In this document: in pieces, positions 1 to 10,655 of the stretch
Layout of the letters: each line of letters starts with the position of its first letter
Position numbering within the stretch: the stretch's first letter is position 1
NCBI GenBank assembly: GCA_016720745.1
Contig: JADKKA010000023.1
Location: 1 to 44,174 of the forward strand
Length of the DNA: 44,174 bases
Reading direction: 5' to 3'
DNA from: Chitinophagaceae bacterium
GTDB lineage: Bacteria > Bacteroidota > Bacteroidia > Chitinophagales > Chitinophagaceae
The notes under the pieces: model-generated
Databases searched by the model: none
What the model saw: only the letters and a program-made list of their open reading frames with translations
What the model was told of the DNA's origin: nothing
Position numbers and translations under genes: made by a program

Positions 1-337
1 ACCGCGGGGTTTGTGTTTACCCGCTCACCGGTCATTACTAATACTTAACAAAAAATAATAAAACATTCATAGCAAATATCGATGGTGTAAACGCCGCCAA
101 CCAGTCGAGCACTGTGCGAATACTGCTATTGTAGGTTTTGGCCCCGGCTTGCAAGCCGCGGAGTTGGCTGCAGCCGTAAGGCAGCCGTGAGTGGGTTGTT
201 TATCAAGTCGTTGGGCACCGCAGTAATCGCTGTTACTCGCCTATTGCTATGGTCATACGATGGTTTTTAAGATTGTAGGGTTATATAGTACAGCGCCTAT
301 CTATCGTGTTTTTTAGTTTTTAAAAACCGGCATATCT
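1..337. other. GC-richer, palindrome-rich left end without a recognised gene
   Basis: No convincing reading frame is visible. The stretch is clearly richer in G and C than the rest of the window between about 60 and 260. It holds a perfect 14-bp palindrome at 145-158 (CGGCTTG/CAAGCCG) and a 10-bp one at 166-175 (GGCTG/CAGCC), and further short inverted repeats such as AGTAA...TTACT near 210-226. This could be a structured RNA, a subterminal control region, or decayed foreign DNA. The window start may not be the real chromosome end, because no terminal repeat like the one at the right end is seen here. Confidence 0.4.
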
Positions 338-763
338 GTGCATAAAGCGTTGTACTGTAGTGTTATTGCACTTATAGAGGATACGCAAATTGAGTGGCGT
401 TTTAGCTGTTTTAATTGTGCCTTGCGCAGCGTTAGCGTCCTTTGTATGTATATATATATACATTTGTGGTTTTTTAAAGAACAAGTAGCTTTATCATTAG
501 TAATGCGAGATACTGCGGCTCGTACTGTGTTTACTACTCTAATTTATATATATCGGGCTGAGAAAAAGATAACTGTTTTTAGTCATATCGTTAAATTGTG
601 TTTAGCGATCTTCTTAATTGATTTACTGCATTTAAGTAACTCAGCGTGATTATTAATATTACTAAATATTTTATTAAAAGCTTACGAATTAACCAATTTA
701 AGGGGCTTAAAAAAATTTAGTATTAAAAATATTTTTTATTTGGGTAGTTTTTTACTCGTTTAA
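338..763 (+). CDS. Hypothetical protein, 141 aa, weak ORF
   Basis: Open from a GTG at 338 to a TAA at 761-763 if the UGA at 647-649 is read as Trp. The product has hydrophobic stretches around residues 29-45 and 82-98 and no motif I recognise. It lies in the accessory left end with about 430 noncoding bases after it. The start is a guess, and the frame could be open by chance, since only one UGA-Trp supports it. Confidence 0.2.
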
Positions 764-1199
764 AAATCATACACGAGGTGAAATTTCTAACTACAAATTA
801 GTAATACTTGTATAAAAGTTTATTTTTATACTTAATGGCGTTATATTACTTAGTTGTTTAAAAAACGAATTATTGACTTTAGTCTATTTTTGGTTATGTT
901 GTTTTTACCGGCGCTAATTAACAAAAAACGTTAAACTTTTTTAATTTTATGCAAACAGCGGACCTTGTGGGTGAGGTCTATTGGTGCAGATTGTCTTAGG
1001 CACAAAAATATTTTTCAGCTGGTAATAACGCTTTATAAAGTCACAATTTTTTTTAAACCATTACTTGTCAACATCACGACAGGTAGTGGTTTTTTCTTAT
1101 ATTGTTTACGTTTGGAGTAAGAGAGGGGTTGTTCGTCGCGATACATATTGGTTAAAAAATCCACGGGTGTGCTGAGTTTTTTAAGGGGCTGCTAAGATT
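764..1199. other. AT-rich noncoding stretch with a diverged copy of the cob upstream repeat
   Basis: No gene is seen. The part from about 1040 to 1170 is a diverged, shortened version of the sequence found again at about 1255-1395 and 4710-4849. It shares CTTATATTGTTTACGTTTGG and GGTTAAAAAATCCACGGG with those copies. This makes three copies of the cob upstream region in the first 5 kb, the first one stopping just where the cob reading frame would begin. Confidence 0.5.
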
Positions 1200-1664
1200 G
1201 CGTAAATTACTGACGACGGAGAGTTTTAGGGGTAAAACTGTATTTTAATTAGTGCTATTATTTTACATAGTCGTGCAATTTTTTGAAATCAATACTATCA
1301 CGACGCTGACTGGTGATGGTTTTTGCTTATATTGTTTACGTTTGGGCCAATAAAAGGGTAGTTGTTACGACACACGTGGTTAAAAAATCCACGGGGTGTG
1401 GTGGGGTCTTATTAAAATTGCAGAATTTTTGAAATTAACCGTGTTTTGTAGGTTAAATTCTATTTATAAAACCAAGCTGCGAAAAAACTTATTTACGGTA
1501 GGTACTTTTAATGTTTATGTTTTAGAATTTTTAATTTTGTATCGAGTTAAAATTGATTTCTGGGGTTACGCACTATTAGTTTTTAATTGTAAAATCATAA
1601 ACAAGTTGATTAGGCGATTAAGTATTTTCTTAGCTAAATACTTTCAACAGCTTCACGTTGCATT
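1200..1664 (+). repeat. Direct repeat, left copy (cob 5' region)
   Basis: This 465-bp stretch matches 4654-5118 at a constant offset of 3454 with only scattered substitutions and no visible indel. It covers the cob upstream sequence plus about the first 90 codons of the cob frame. Similarity drops abruptly after 1664. The two copies bracket about 3 kb that includes an unrecognised gene. Confidence 0.9.
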
Positions 1665-1854
1665 TCCTAAATTGTGTTTTTTATTTGGAATTTGTGTTTT
1701 ACTAGTTATTTATAGCCGGACAATAACCCACATTGCGTTAAGTTTTTCCCTAATTGTGGGACTTATTTACACATTAGTGGGCGTCAGAATAAGTATTTTA
1801 AAAATTTTATTTGAACGTAGTGGATACACAACAAAGATATTTTGCAATAGATAA
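1396..1854 (+). pseudogene. Truncated duplicate of the cob N-terminal region
   Basis: This 152-codon frame starts with the same GTG context as cob at 4850. Its first ~90 residues are nearly identical to cob (for example FLILYRVKIDFWGYALLVFN is shared). It then diverges while keeping a weak match (LSFSL near residue 115), and ends at TAA 1852-1854. It lacks the haem-binding and quinone-site regions of cytochrome b, so it cannot be a working cytochrome b by itself. The conserved first part most likely reflects a recent duplication or gene conversion. It could still be transcribed or act as a recombination substrate. Confidence 0.75.
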
Positions 1855-2000
1855 GGTTTTTTTTACCTATTAGATTTTTTTGTCGTGTAGTTTTGTGTAA
1901 ACAACAGCTCAACCCCGTAAATTTGCATTACAGACTAACTGAGATAATTTATTTGTTGCCATACTGATATGTAAGTAAACTTATTAAAACAGTGTGAGAG

Positions 2001-2903
2001 TTGAATTTATTAGTTAGGTTAAACATAGGTGGAACTATTTTTATGTCTGTGTTGCTTTGGGCTTATATTTTTGTGGGTTGCGTGGTTGTAACAAAAGATG
2101 TAGACGCCGCTCTGTCATATTTTTATAGTTTTCACCACACTTACTCATTCGCAGTTAAGTCAGAACTAACCAATATCTGCAACTGTGTACACTTTGATAT
2201 TTTTACAGCTTGGGAAACCACTTCAAACTGTTTTAATTATTATACTTTAGGACCTGAGTTTTTTGATGAACAAGACAAAGGAAATTACTTATTTACTCAA
2301 GATTCGGGAAGAAAAATGTACGTAAGTAAAAATCGTATACCAGCTTTTGTATTTGACTATCTTAAACCTGACCACCCTGTCAAAGTTGAAGGTGTTGAAT
2401 GCCCCTGGAACTGCTTTGTACTGAGTGTAAAAAGTTTGCCTGGGCATTTAAACTTTAACCCCTTACCTCTCCAGAGCAGCCCCACTGGAGGCCCTTCGGG
2501 TGGAAATAACGGCGGCAGTTGAGTACCGTATATTTCTACAGACCGTTTGTGAGAAGAAAGTGAAGAAGGGGAGACTCCACTTTTTCAGCAAAAAAGACCA
2601 CGATCATTAAGTGAAGGGAATATCGACTACCCCTCTACGGAAGTTCCCGTTTTTAGGACAGAATCACCTGTAAACGTATCTTATCGAATATTTTTAAACA
2701 TTGCTGATAGTTACGGGACTTTGCCTAGAATTGATAAGTACTGTTTTATTTATGATTATTTTTCATGTCAGCATCGTAACAATTATGAACAGCTTCATGC
2801 GGCATTACTCTTTAATTATCATTTTAAAGATAGTGGGGTTGGGACTATAGGTGCGATTTACTGCGCAGAAGCACAATTTCCTATAGAGGGGGACCTTGTA
2901 TAG
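2001..2903 (+). CDS. Unrecognised protein, N-terminal part of a frameshifted gene
   Basis: This frame runs through a UGA-Trp at 2520-2522 to TAG 2901-2903 (300 codons). Residues ~13-32 form one hydrophobic segment, resembling a signal anchor. The rest is hydrophilic, with a Cys-containing region (NICNCVHFD near residue 55, ECPWNCF near 133) and a low-complexity linker (GGPSGGNNGGS, ending near residue 173). A second frame continues at once at 2888-3280 with similar composition, so the two are probably one gene of ~425 codons broken by a one-base shift at a run of five G (2888-2892). The start could instead be ATG 2043 or GTG 1992. Base composition is richer in GC than the core genes. No family is recognised, and a plasmid-like origin is possible but unproven. 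Confidence 0.5.
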
Positions 2904-3280
2904 AGACGCTAGCAGATAGACTTATAGAGTTTTGCGAAAAATCGAAGAAATATAGCGGGGAGTTTTCAGAAGAAGAAATTAAGCATCACCTAGAATCTAT
3001 AAAGGATAACTTAAAAAACGGGCAGATTGAGCCTTATGCGTTTGATCGCGCAGTAGGGGACTGTGAAAAGTTTTATGACGTCTGACCACAGTTTGTTGAA
3101 AAGGTAAAAAAGGATGCTAAAGGTATAATTTGGTATATTATACGTGTACTAAGACAGGATCCCGCACTCGAAGGGGGCAATACACCCCCATATTTTTGAG
3201 CTCGACACTGGAAAAGAGCCTTTCGCTGGGATTATTGAAATGTAGACGTATACGCCAAACAAAGTATGTTTTATAAATAA
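2888..3280 (+). CDS. Unrecognised protein, C-terminal part of a frameshifted gene
   Basis: The frame is open from about 2834 and becomes convincing from about 2888. It is charged (EKSKKYSGEFSEEEIKHH), uses UGA as Trp three times (for example in PPYFWARHWKRAFRW and WDYWNVDVYAK), and ends at TAA 3278-3280. It has no good start of its own and follows the 2001-2903 frame in the -1 register. Adding one G to the five-G run at 2888-2892 would fuse the two. Either the consensus is one base short, or the gene is truly shifted. Confidence 0.5.
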
Positions 3281-3366
3281 TAAAAAAAAAAGTTTACCTG
3301 TTTTAACAAAAAAATAACTCATATATTTAAATAGTATATCTATACACAAACTGTACTATAAAAGTT

Positions 3367-3495
3367 ATGTTTACGTCACGGTGGTTAATAATGCTAGCAA
3401 TTTATAGTGCGTATAAAAATTTACAAGTACATACCCCTACAATTTTAGTAGTCAACAACCCTGGTGTGTTAGATGTCGTAACAATGCTCTTGTAA
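3367..3495 (+). pseudogene. Possible decayed rps2-like fragment
   Basis: A 42-codon frame starts at ATG 3367 and stops at TAA 3493-3495. It contains SRWL, then HTPTILVVNNPGVLDVVTML, which recalls the RW...LPdlliv.np region of ribosomal protein uS2. Beyond the TAA the same frame goes on as KYNRLNQLCIKLFNTQVFIV and meets another TAA at about 3558. This looks like a remnant, or a gene with damaged codons. The uS2 match is weak and rests on my recollection of the family. Confidence 0.25.
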
Positions 3496-3624
3496 AAATA
3501 TAACCGTTTGAATCAACTATGTATTAAACTTTTTAACACACAGGTGTTTATTGTATAAACATTTTTATGCGTATTGTTTTGAAATTAATACGATATTACT
3601 CTGTACACTTGCTTTGAATAGTAG

Positions 3625-3810
3625 TATACGGGGCTGTCATGTCAAGAATTTAGGATAAAACCTGCAGAACATTGTAATCAGTGTCAATCGTACGTTCATT
3701 TTTTTAAACCGGGGCTTGTAAATAGTAGCTTGCGTGGTTTAGAATTTAATCAAATTGTTAGATGTTTAGCAACCCCACATGCTATGTGTGGTATAATTAA
3801 TCCAAAGTAG
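3625..3810 (+). CDS. Short Cys/His-containing ORF, uncertain
   Basis: An open stretch of 61 codons ends at TAG 3808-3810. It includes PAEHCNQCQSYVHFF and IVRCLATPHAMCG, so a C-x2-C pair and later Cys and His residues could form a small zinc-binding fold. There is no clear start codon, since the frame is preceded directly by TAG TAG. It may be a relic of a larger decayed gene in the accessory left region. Confidence 0.25.
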   Translation, partial: YTGLSCQEFRIKPAEHCNQCQSYVHFFKPGLVNSSLRGLEFNQIVRCLATPHAMCGIINPK

Positions 3811-4653
3811 AGTAAGTATTTTCTTTTTTATACGCACGCGCAATTGCTGTGTTTTATTCATAGTAACACTCACTATAAAAAAAGCACCAAATATTAGACC
3901 GTCTAAGTAATTAATTATTGTTTACTAACAAAATGTAACAAACATTTTATTGTGTATGGTGCTATATGGTTAATACCTTATTAAATATTACCTAAAACGT
4001 ATTTTATTTTATAAGATATACTATGCATTTATGTTTTGCAGCCTTTTACGGTAAATATATTAAATCTAGTTTGAGGCTTCATTAAATATTAGAATAAACC
4101 GCACTAAAATTAAAGTAAAAAACTAAGCTTTGCGTAGAAATTACATCTATTTAAAATATTTTAAATGCCCTTGCTAACAAAGAAAATATAAACAAGTCAA
4201 TTAAACAATAAAACATTTTTTTTTTGGTAGTTTTGCGTTTTACTAAGCAAATTGCTGTTTTTATTTAAATTTTGTTTTCTAGGGGTGCTTAAACGTATTT
4301 TGTTAAATTATATAAAAAACTGTAAAACTTTTACTCAGGCAAATTTAAAACTAGTTTGGGTGCTACCCTTTTACAACTAATATTTAACTACTAAGATTTT
4401 TATTTGTTTATTGGCGACAATGTGATAAACGTGTAATAATAACATACTTAAGTATTCACACATAGTTAGCTGTGATTTACTAAAGTACTTATGATAAAAT
4501 GAATTTATTTTATGGATTGGTTTATTTAAATATTTAACTAAAAAATTAACTTATTTATACGTGTGTGTATTTAAACGATCTGTTAAGTCGCCTTAGTTAT
4601 ACTGATTATTTTACGCATATTAGCTATTTCTGTTTTACAAGGCCATTAATATC
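3811..4653. other. AT-rich noncoding stretch, 0.84 kb
   Basis: No reading frame, tRNA or rRNA is seen on either strand. The sequence is very AT-rich with many stop codons. It lies between the decayed ORFs and the second copy of the cob upstream repeat. Confidence 0.6.
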
Positions 4654-5118
4654 GCGTAAATTATTAACGACGGAGAATTTTAGGGCTAAAACTGTATTTT
4701 AATTAGTGCTATTATTTTACATAGTCGTGCAATTTTTTGAAATCAATACTATCACGACGCTGACTGGTGATGGTTTTTGCTTATATTGTTTACGTTTGGA
4801 CCAATAAAAGGGTAGTTGTTACGACACACGTGGTTAAAAAATCCACGGGGTGTGGTGGGGTCTTATTAAAATTGCAGAATTTTTGAAATTAACCGTGTTT
4901 TGTAGGTTAAATTCTATTTATAAAACCAAGCTGCGAAAAAACTTATTTACGGTATGTACTTTTAATGTTTATGTTTTAAAATTTTTAATTTTGTATCGAG
5001 TTAAAATTGATTTCTGGGGTTACGCACTATTAGTTTTTAATTGTAAAATCATAAACGAGTTGATTAGGCGATTAAGTATTTTCTTAGCTAAATACTTTCA
5101 ACAGCTTCACGTTGCATT
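4654..5118 (+). repeat. Direct repeat, right copy (cob upstream and 5' end)
   Basis: This is the partner of 1200-1664. Here the repeat leads into the full-length cob gene, so this copy is probably the original. The part before 4850 is likely the cob leader. Confidence 0.9.
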
Positions 5119-6307
5119 CCACGAACTACCTTCTTTATTTGGGTTTTGCATTTTAATGGTTATTTACAGTCAGTTAGTATCTGGTACTATGTTAAGTTTT
5201 TCACTAGTTACAGAGTCTATGTATATCCCTTTAGGTCGTGAGGAGGAAGACTGCGAAAATCTCTACACAGACGATTTTTTTTGGTTACACGAACGGGGAG
5301 TAGATCTGCTAGTAATTTTTATGTTTTTACACCTCTTTAGAAAATTTTACTTAAATACAATGGACTCAGAGCAAGAATATGCTTGGAAAAGTGGAGTTTT
5401 ATTGTTCTTATTAGCACAAGTTGTTATTTTTTTAGGACTAGTATTGTGTGCTACACATCTTAGCGATATTACATTAACAATAGCATCTAATGCATTTCAT
5501 ACGTTTTGTTTCTTTATCGGTAAACTATACTGATTAGTATTTACTGATCAAACGTTAAACGTTGACACTATGACTCGATTAGCTTATTTACACTATGTCC
5601 TTGCTTTTGTACTCGGTTATCTTGGTGTTTATCATGGTGTTGATATGCACTACGATTGAAAGTGTGAAGAAAGCGATGGGGGCCTTAAGCAAGAACTTAA
5701 CTGATATGACGAAGTTCTTATTAACGAGATAGGCCAGTTGTTAAACTTACTGATAATTTTTGGAATTCTTTGCCTATATTTATACGAAGAACCCGAAGCA
5801 TTAAATTATGAATTATTTATGTGAGGAGACGTAGGGATGTCTACTGATATTAGATTTTTTGGTGTTGCGCCTCACTGATACTTCAGACCTTATATGGGTT
5901 GATTAGTTGCATGCCCTTTTCATTACACAGGGTTAATCGGCCTTATTTTATTTTTTGTTATATTTTACTTTCAACCAAATATTGCAGTAAGAGGTGAACA
6001 ACAGGCTTATAGAAGCGTAAAAAGCACCTTGTCTGTTATTTTTTGACCTGCTGTTAATTTTTCAAAAAACTTTGTACAACTGCATAAAATATTTATCGAT
6101 CAAGACACATTCTACAGAGCAACATATGTTTTATTTTTAATTGCGGTTTGATACGCCTTTTCTTATCTGCCTTTTGGAAGATTCTTTAACAGATTAGGCG
6201 GTAATGACGCATCATTATTGACGTATTCTTACTTATTCATTTATTTAGGTACAGGTTTTTTAAGATACCCTAAAGTGTACAGTATTTACAAGTCAACTGC
6301 AAATTAA
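4850..6307 (+). CDS. cob: Apocytochrome b
   Basis: This is the central membrane subunit of complex III, carrying the two b haems and the quinone sites. The 485-residue frame is continuous with UGA as Trp. It shows the cytochrome b pattern in order: an N-terminal amphipathic part, GFCILMVIYSQLVSGTMLSF near residue 105, FWLHERGVDLL near 143, FLHLFRKFY near 160, YLHYVLAFVLGYLGVYHGVD near 245, then YFRPYMGWLVACPFHYTG and the C-terminal helices. It is strongly diverged, as ciliate cob usually is. A stop at 4835-4837 limits the 5' end. GTG 4850 is the first plausible start but an AUU slightly downstream cannot be excluded. Stop is TAA 6305-6307. Confidence 0.9.
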
Positions 6308-6313
6308 TTAAAA

Positions 6314-7258
6314 ATGGTCAGTTTAACATTATTAAATACATTTAACGAAAAATTTACACAACTCTTAACAAACTTTCAAAATTTGTATATCACCTCCCGT
6401 TTTTCAGCTTTAAACGAAAGCGTATACGCACTTAATGTAAAAGCTGCACAAGGTGTTGATGTTTTTTCTTATATTAGTACAATAAATTTTTTTGTAAATA
6501 ACCTTTTTTATATTTTAGTACTGGGTGGTCTTGTTTTTTTTAGTTTGTCTTATGGAGCAAAAGTAGTGGCTAATAATTTATCTGGCGTAGATCTTTACCA
6601 AACCTCATTTAATTACTTTGCTGACTTAGAGGAAGAACTGGGAAGCGCTGACGATGGCTTATTCTATTTTTTAATTTTTGGTTTAATTATCGTTTGGTTT
6701 TTCTTTTTTACAGTTTTTAGTGGTTTCTTAAAAAATAGTTTATCTTGGATTATAAGTATCCTGTTTGTTGCTAGTTTAACTGCATTTATTGTGCCTGCTT
6801 TTGTTTTAAAAAATTTTGGGCTTGCCGCTGTCATGTATGTAAGAGGTAGTGGGCGAACAACTAGTTTATTATTTGAGGCCATGTTAGATTTTGTCTCAGT
6901 TGCGGTAATTATGATTAGGTTTTTAATTCAAAATATTAGATTTGTTTTTATTTTTTCTGCTTTTTTCGAGTTGTACGAGTTTATTTATGATAAACTCTAC
7001 TACGATAGTGTATCGGGTTTAGCGAACCAGTTATGAACTTTCTCTGTAAATAACTATACTTACTGGTATGAACATGTTGGACATTTTATTTTACAGTGAG
7101 TATTGTATTTATACTATTTAGGCCACTTGACTCTTTTATTTATTGCTCAGTTAAGTATTTACTTTGCTTTGTCTTTTTGGTTATTTTTTTTTTTGTATAC
7201 AACCTTTACTCTTGAATCTAGTGAAAAATACTTCTTATACAAAAGACTAAACAACTAA
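6314..7258 (+). CDS. atp6: Probable ATP synthase subunit a (ciliate Ymf66-like)
   Basis: This 314-residue membrane protein begins at ATG 6314, six bases after cob. It has five or more hydrophobic segments. Residues ~190-225 contain VAVIMIRFLIQNIRFVF followed by FFELYEFIY, which fits the helix of subunit a with its essential arginine facing the c-ring (RL..N pattern in other atp6). Ciliate atp6 is so diverged that it was long listed as Ymf66. The protein continues beyond the UGA at 7034-7036 (Trp) through WYEHVGHFILQW to TAA 7256-7258. The assignment rests on motif, length and topology, not on close similarity. Confidence 0.55.
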
Positions 7259-7274
7259 ATTAGTAGTAATAGGT

Positions 7275-9068
7275 ATGTTTAACGTTTTATCATTTTTATT
7301 TATTGTTGGACTAATACAATACGCAGTACTAGTATTATTGTATCCTCTTTGTAAACGTTTTATTAATACTCGACATCTAATTTTTGTGTTAAGTGCTAGC
7401 ATTGGTTTTTTTGTTGTTATATTACTGCTATCTATATACCCTTGTGTGTATCAAGACGTTTTTTTAACGTACTCTTTTGACAATTTTAATAAAGGTACCA
7501 ACTTTATTGAGTTTAATTTTAGCTTTTCGATGGATAGCCTAAGTTTATGATTTGCTCTTTTAGTAAGTGTAATAGGTTTTGGAACAAATTTATATACTTT
7601 AGGCTATTTTAGGGGTGAGGCTGATGAAGGTTCTTTTGTTTTTTGATTAAACTTATTCATATTAAGTATGCTAAGTTTGGTTCTTGCAGGAAATTTTTTT
7701 ACAATGTTTGTTGGTTGAGAATTAATTGGCATAACTTCTTTTTTTCTTATTAATTTTTGACGAACACGCCGTGGTGTTGTAAAGTCAAGTTTTAAAGCTT
7801 TAACCTTTAACGTAATTAGTGATTTGCTACTCTTATCTGCGTTTATTTGCTTTTATAGTGCTTATAGTGCTACCAATTACGTAATTTTTTTAAATTTATT
7901 AACCACAACAGCCTTACCTCAAACGAATTTATTATGATTTGGAGCTATATGTTTAATATTTTGTGCTGCTATTAAATCGGTTCAAATGATAGGGCATTTA
8001 TGATTACCCGATTCTATGGAAGCTCCTGTACCTGCGTCATCTTTAATTCACTCGGCTACACTTGTCTCTGCGGGAATATATTTATTATGTAGATTTAATT
8101 CTTTATTTGTACTTATAGACTGTGTTTCGCCTTTAGTGACAATTGGAGCACTAACCGCTGCTTATGGTGGGGTGGTTGCCTCGGCCCAAACAGATATGAA
8201 AAAATTATTGGCTTATTCAACCATGAGCCACTGCGGATTTTTATGAATTTTAGCTAGCTCAGGTAATACTGTAGCTACTATTATTTATTTATATTTACAC
8301 GGGATTTTTAAAGCAGCAACCTTTTATTGTGCAGGTACTTTTATAAGAGCCTACAATACCCAAGATACTCGGTGAATGGGTAATGGGGCTTCTTTTCTAC
8401 GATTAGATAGTTTTTTGTTGATATTTTGTGGGGCAAATTTAGCTGGGTTACCTTTTACAATAGGAATTGCTTATAAAGTTTACTTCTTTAAGTTGATCTT
8501 ACTTACAGCTCTTTCTTGATGACAAATCGGATTTGTTTTTATAGGCTTGCTGTCTAGTGTAGTATACTATTTTAGGCTTACAAATTACGCTATTTTCGAT
8601 TTTTATAAAAATGCAAAAGTTTACCCAAATTATTCTTTATTGTTTACAGCAGTAAAGTTGAAACAGTTTAATATAACCGCATTAAACCACGTTGTAGCAA
8701 CTTTAGTCTTAGTCTTGTTTGGTATAGTTACGGCTTACTTTTTATATTGAGGTTTAATGAATAATATCATGATGTTCGATTCAGTTCAAGAAGAAATAGC
8801 GACTGTAGTCGTTTCAGAGTCTAAACTAGAGTTATTGTACAGCAGTTATTTTACACTTTTTTATACGATTTATTATATTTTATTTTTACTACTTTGTCTT
8901 GTAGTTTTTAGACCAAACGTTTTTTCATTAGAAGCTCTTGCTACTTTATTTTACTTTAGTATTTTTATAGGTTTTTTAACTTTAAGCTGTGGGGTCACAT
9001 TATGACAGAGGCTAATACCTTGAATAATTTTAATTTTGGGTTTTCGACGCATAAATCAGATATTTTAA
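7275..9068 (+). CDS. nad5: NADH dehydrogenase subunit 5
   Basis: This is a proton-pumping antiporter-like subunit of complex I. The frame has 597 residues and many UGA-Trp codons. Clear ND5 signatures are FSFSMDSLSLWFALLVSV near residue 83, FFTMFVGWELIGITSFFLIN near 140 and HLWLPDSMEAPVPASSLIHS near 241, followed by the pumping-channel lysines (QTDMKKLLAYSTMSHCGF near 305). It is one uninterrupted gene here. Its last 67 bases overlap the start of cox2 in another frame. Stop is TAA 9066-9068. Confidence 0.95.
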
Positions 9069-10651
9069 TTCACCTTTCGCAGTGACAGTACTGGTGGTGA
9101 TTTTGATTTTCTGTTTTTTGAACTATGTATTTTTTTATCATTACGCGAGTTATGCATAAAAGAACACTGCAGTTTAATCCAGTTATCAACACCAGTATTC
9201 GAGGTCATGGGAAATGGGGTGATTTTTTAGTAGCTTTGATACCTTTAAGTTGATGTGGTAATATTTTAATAAACTCGAATTTTATTCTGCGTATGATAGA
9301 ATGACAAAACGAAAGCTCATTGTTTACTATTAGGGTTCAAGGAAAACAATGGTATTGGGTGTATAAGTTTGATGCAACAGCTGCGTACAATATATTAGCA
9401 GCGCCTAAAAACATTGGACACAATAAGTGGTTTATTACAGTACCTGGCGAATCTTATTGTGCTGATAGTTATTATCAAGCCCTTCACTTAGGGGCCCAAC
9501 TAGAATATAAGAGCATGTACTTTAAGCTGCTAAAAGACGAAGGTCTTACAGCTAAAAAATTAAACTCTGCAAGTCAATTAACAAATTCTGTTAGTTTTGT
9601 TACCTCAGATTACAAAAATTTAAACTGAAATATTAAAAACTTACAGGCAATAAAAGCCTCAACCAATATATGGAGTTTTAAAACTTTTGTTAATAACGAA
9701 GAAATTTTTCAAAAAGTGTTTACACAAAAAAATCTAATTAAATATGCTAATTTAACCACAAGCCATACTAAAGGCCTGGATAAATTTTCAGCAACCAAAG
9801 AACAACTGGGTTATTATGATTTTAGCCCAATTGACGATTCTATGAATTTTGCCTCTAACCTTTTAGATTCTGTAAAAACTAAACCTTTTCGTTTTGTACG
9901 TGGTGTTTTAAATAAACATAATTTAAGTTTATTACAAAATCAAACTTTAAACTTAAATAAAAACATTATATTTACAGGTAAATTTACAAAACAAAGCGGT
10001 CATTTAGAAACCAAAGTAGACGACTGTGAAGTTTTGTGAGGTTTTAAACAAAAAAAATATAAACGATTACAAAAATTTAAATTTATGCCTAGTGTAGAAT
10101 ATGATTCTAACTCTTTTGAGCCTACTAAATTAGGGGCTCGTAAAAGTCCTTTTGTATTAAAGTCAACTCTTATCTCTAGATTGACTACTGAAGACCTGGA
10201 GTCCAAAGCGTTTAATTATCAACGTGCAATAAAATATAATAGACAACGGGGGGAGCTGGTACCTGTTAACCTAGCTAGAAGACTATTAAGAACAAAACGA
10301 ACTCTTGTATTGCCCGCACATGTAAACATAACTGTTATTACAAATTCTTATGATGTGGTGCACTCTTGATTTATACCTGGTTTAGGAATTAAATTAGACT
10401 GTGTGCCAGGCAGATCTACACACCATACTTTTTATATTGATAATGTGGGGTTTTATTATGGTCAGTGCGCTGAAATTTGTGGTCGTTACCACCATCATAT
10501 GCCAGTTAGATTATGCGCGTTACCTTTTGAGCAGTTTTTGGTTTGATGGCAAAAAAAAGGGTTAAAAAGACTTCATCGTATAAGTTTTGAAACTTCAGCA
10601 AAAGCTAAAACTATGAGCGTAGATCAAATAAAATTTAGGTATAAGTGATAA
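9002..10651 (+). CDS. cox2: Cytochrome c oxidase subunit 2, with large ciliate insertion
   Basis: This subunit carries the CuA site that receives electrons from cytochrome c. The 549-residue frame starts at ATG 9002, inside nad5. Two Trp-rich membrane segments come first, then VQGKQWYWVYKF near residue 107. About 300 hydrophilic residues (roughly 119-423) are inserted before the second cupredoxin half (LPAHVNITVITNSYDVVHSW). The CuA ligands are in GQCAEICGRYHHHMPV near residue 486. A long insertion at this position is known from ciliate COX2. It ends with Trp (UGA) followed by TAA 10649-10651. Confidence 0.95.
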
Positions 10652-10655
10652 AGGT

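Noticed and set aside
3367..3560. Reassignment of UAA to an amino acid to rescue the rps2-like frame
   Set aside because: All well-recognised genes here end in UAA or UAG at the expected place, so UAA must be a stop; decay is simpler.
6664..6882. Minus-strand ORF of 72 codons
   Set aside because: It is a reverse shadow of the atp6-like gene, which has UGA-Trp codons and membrane topology on the + strand.
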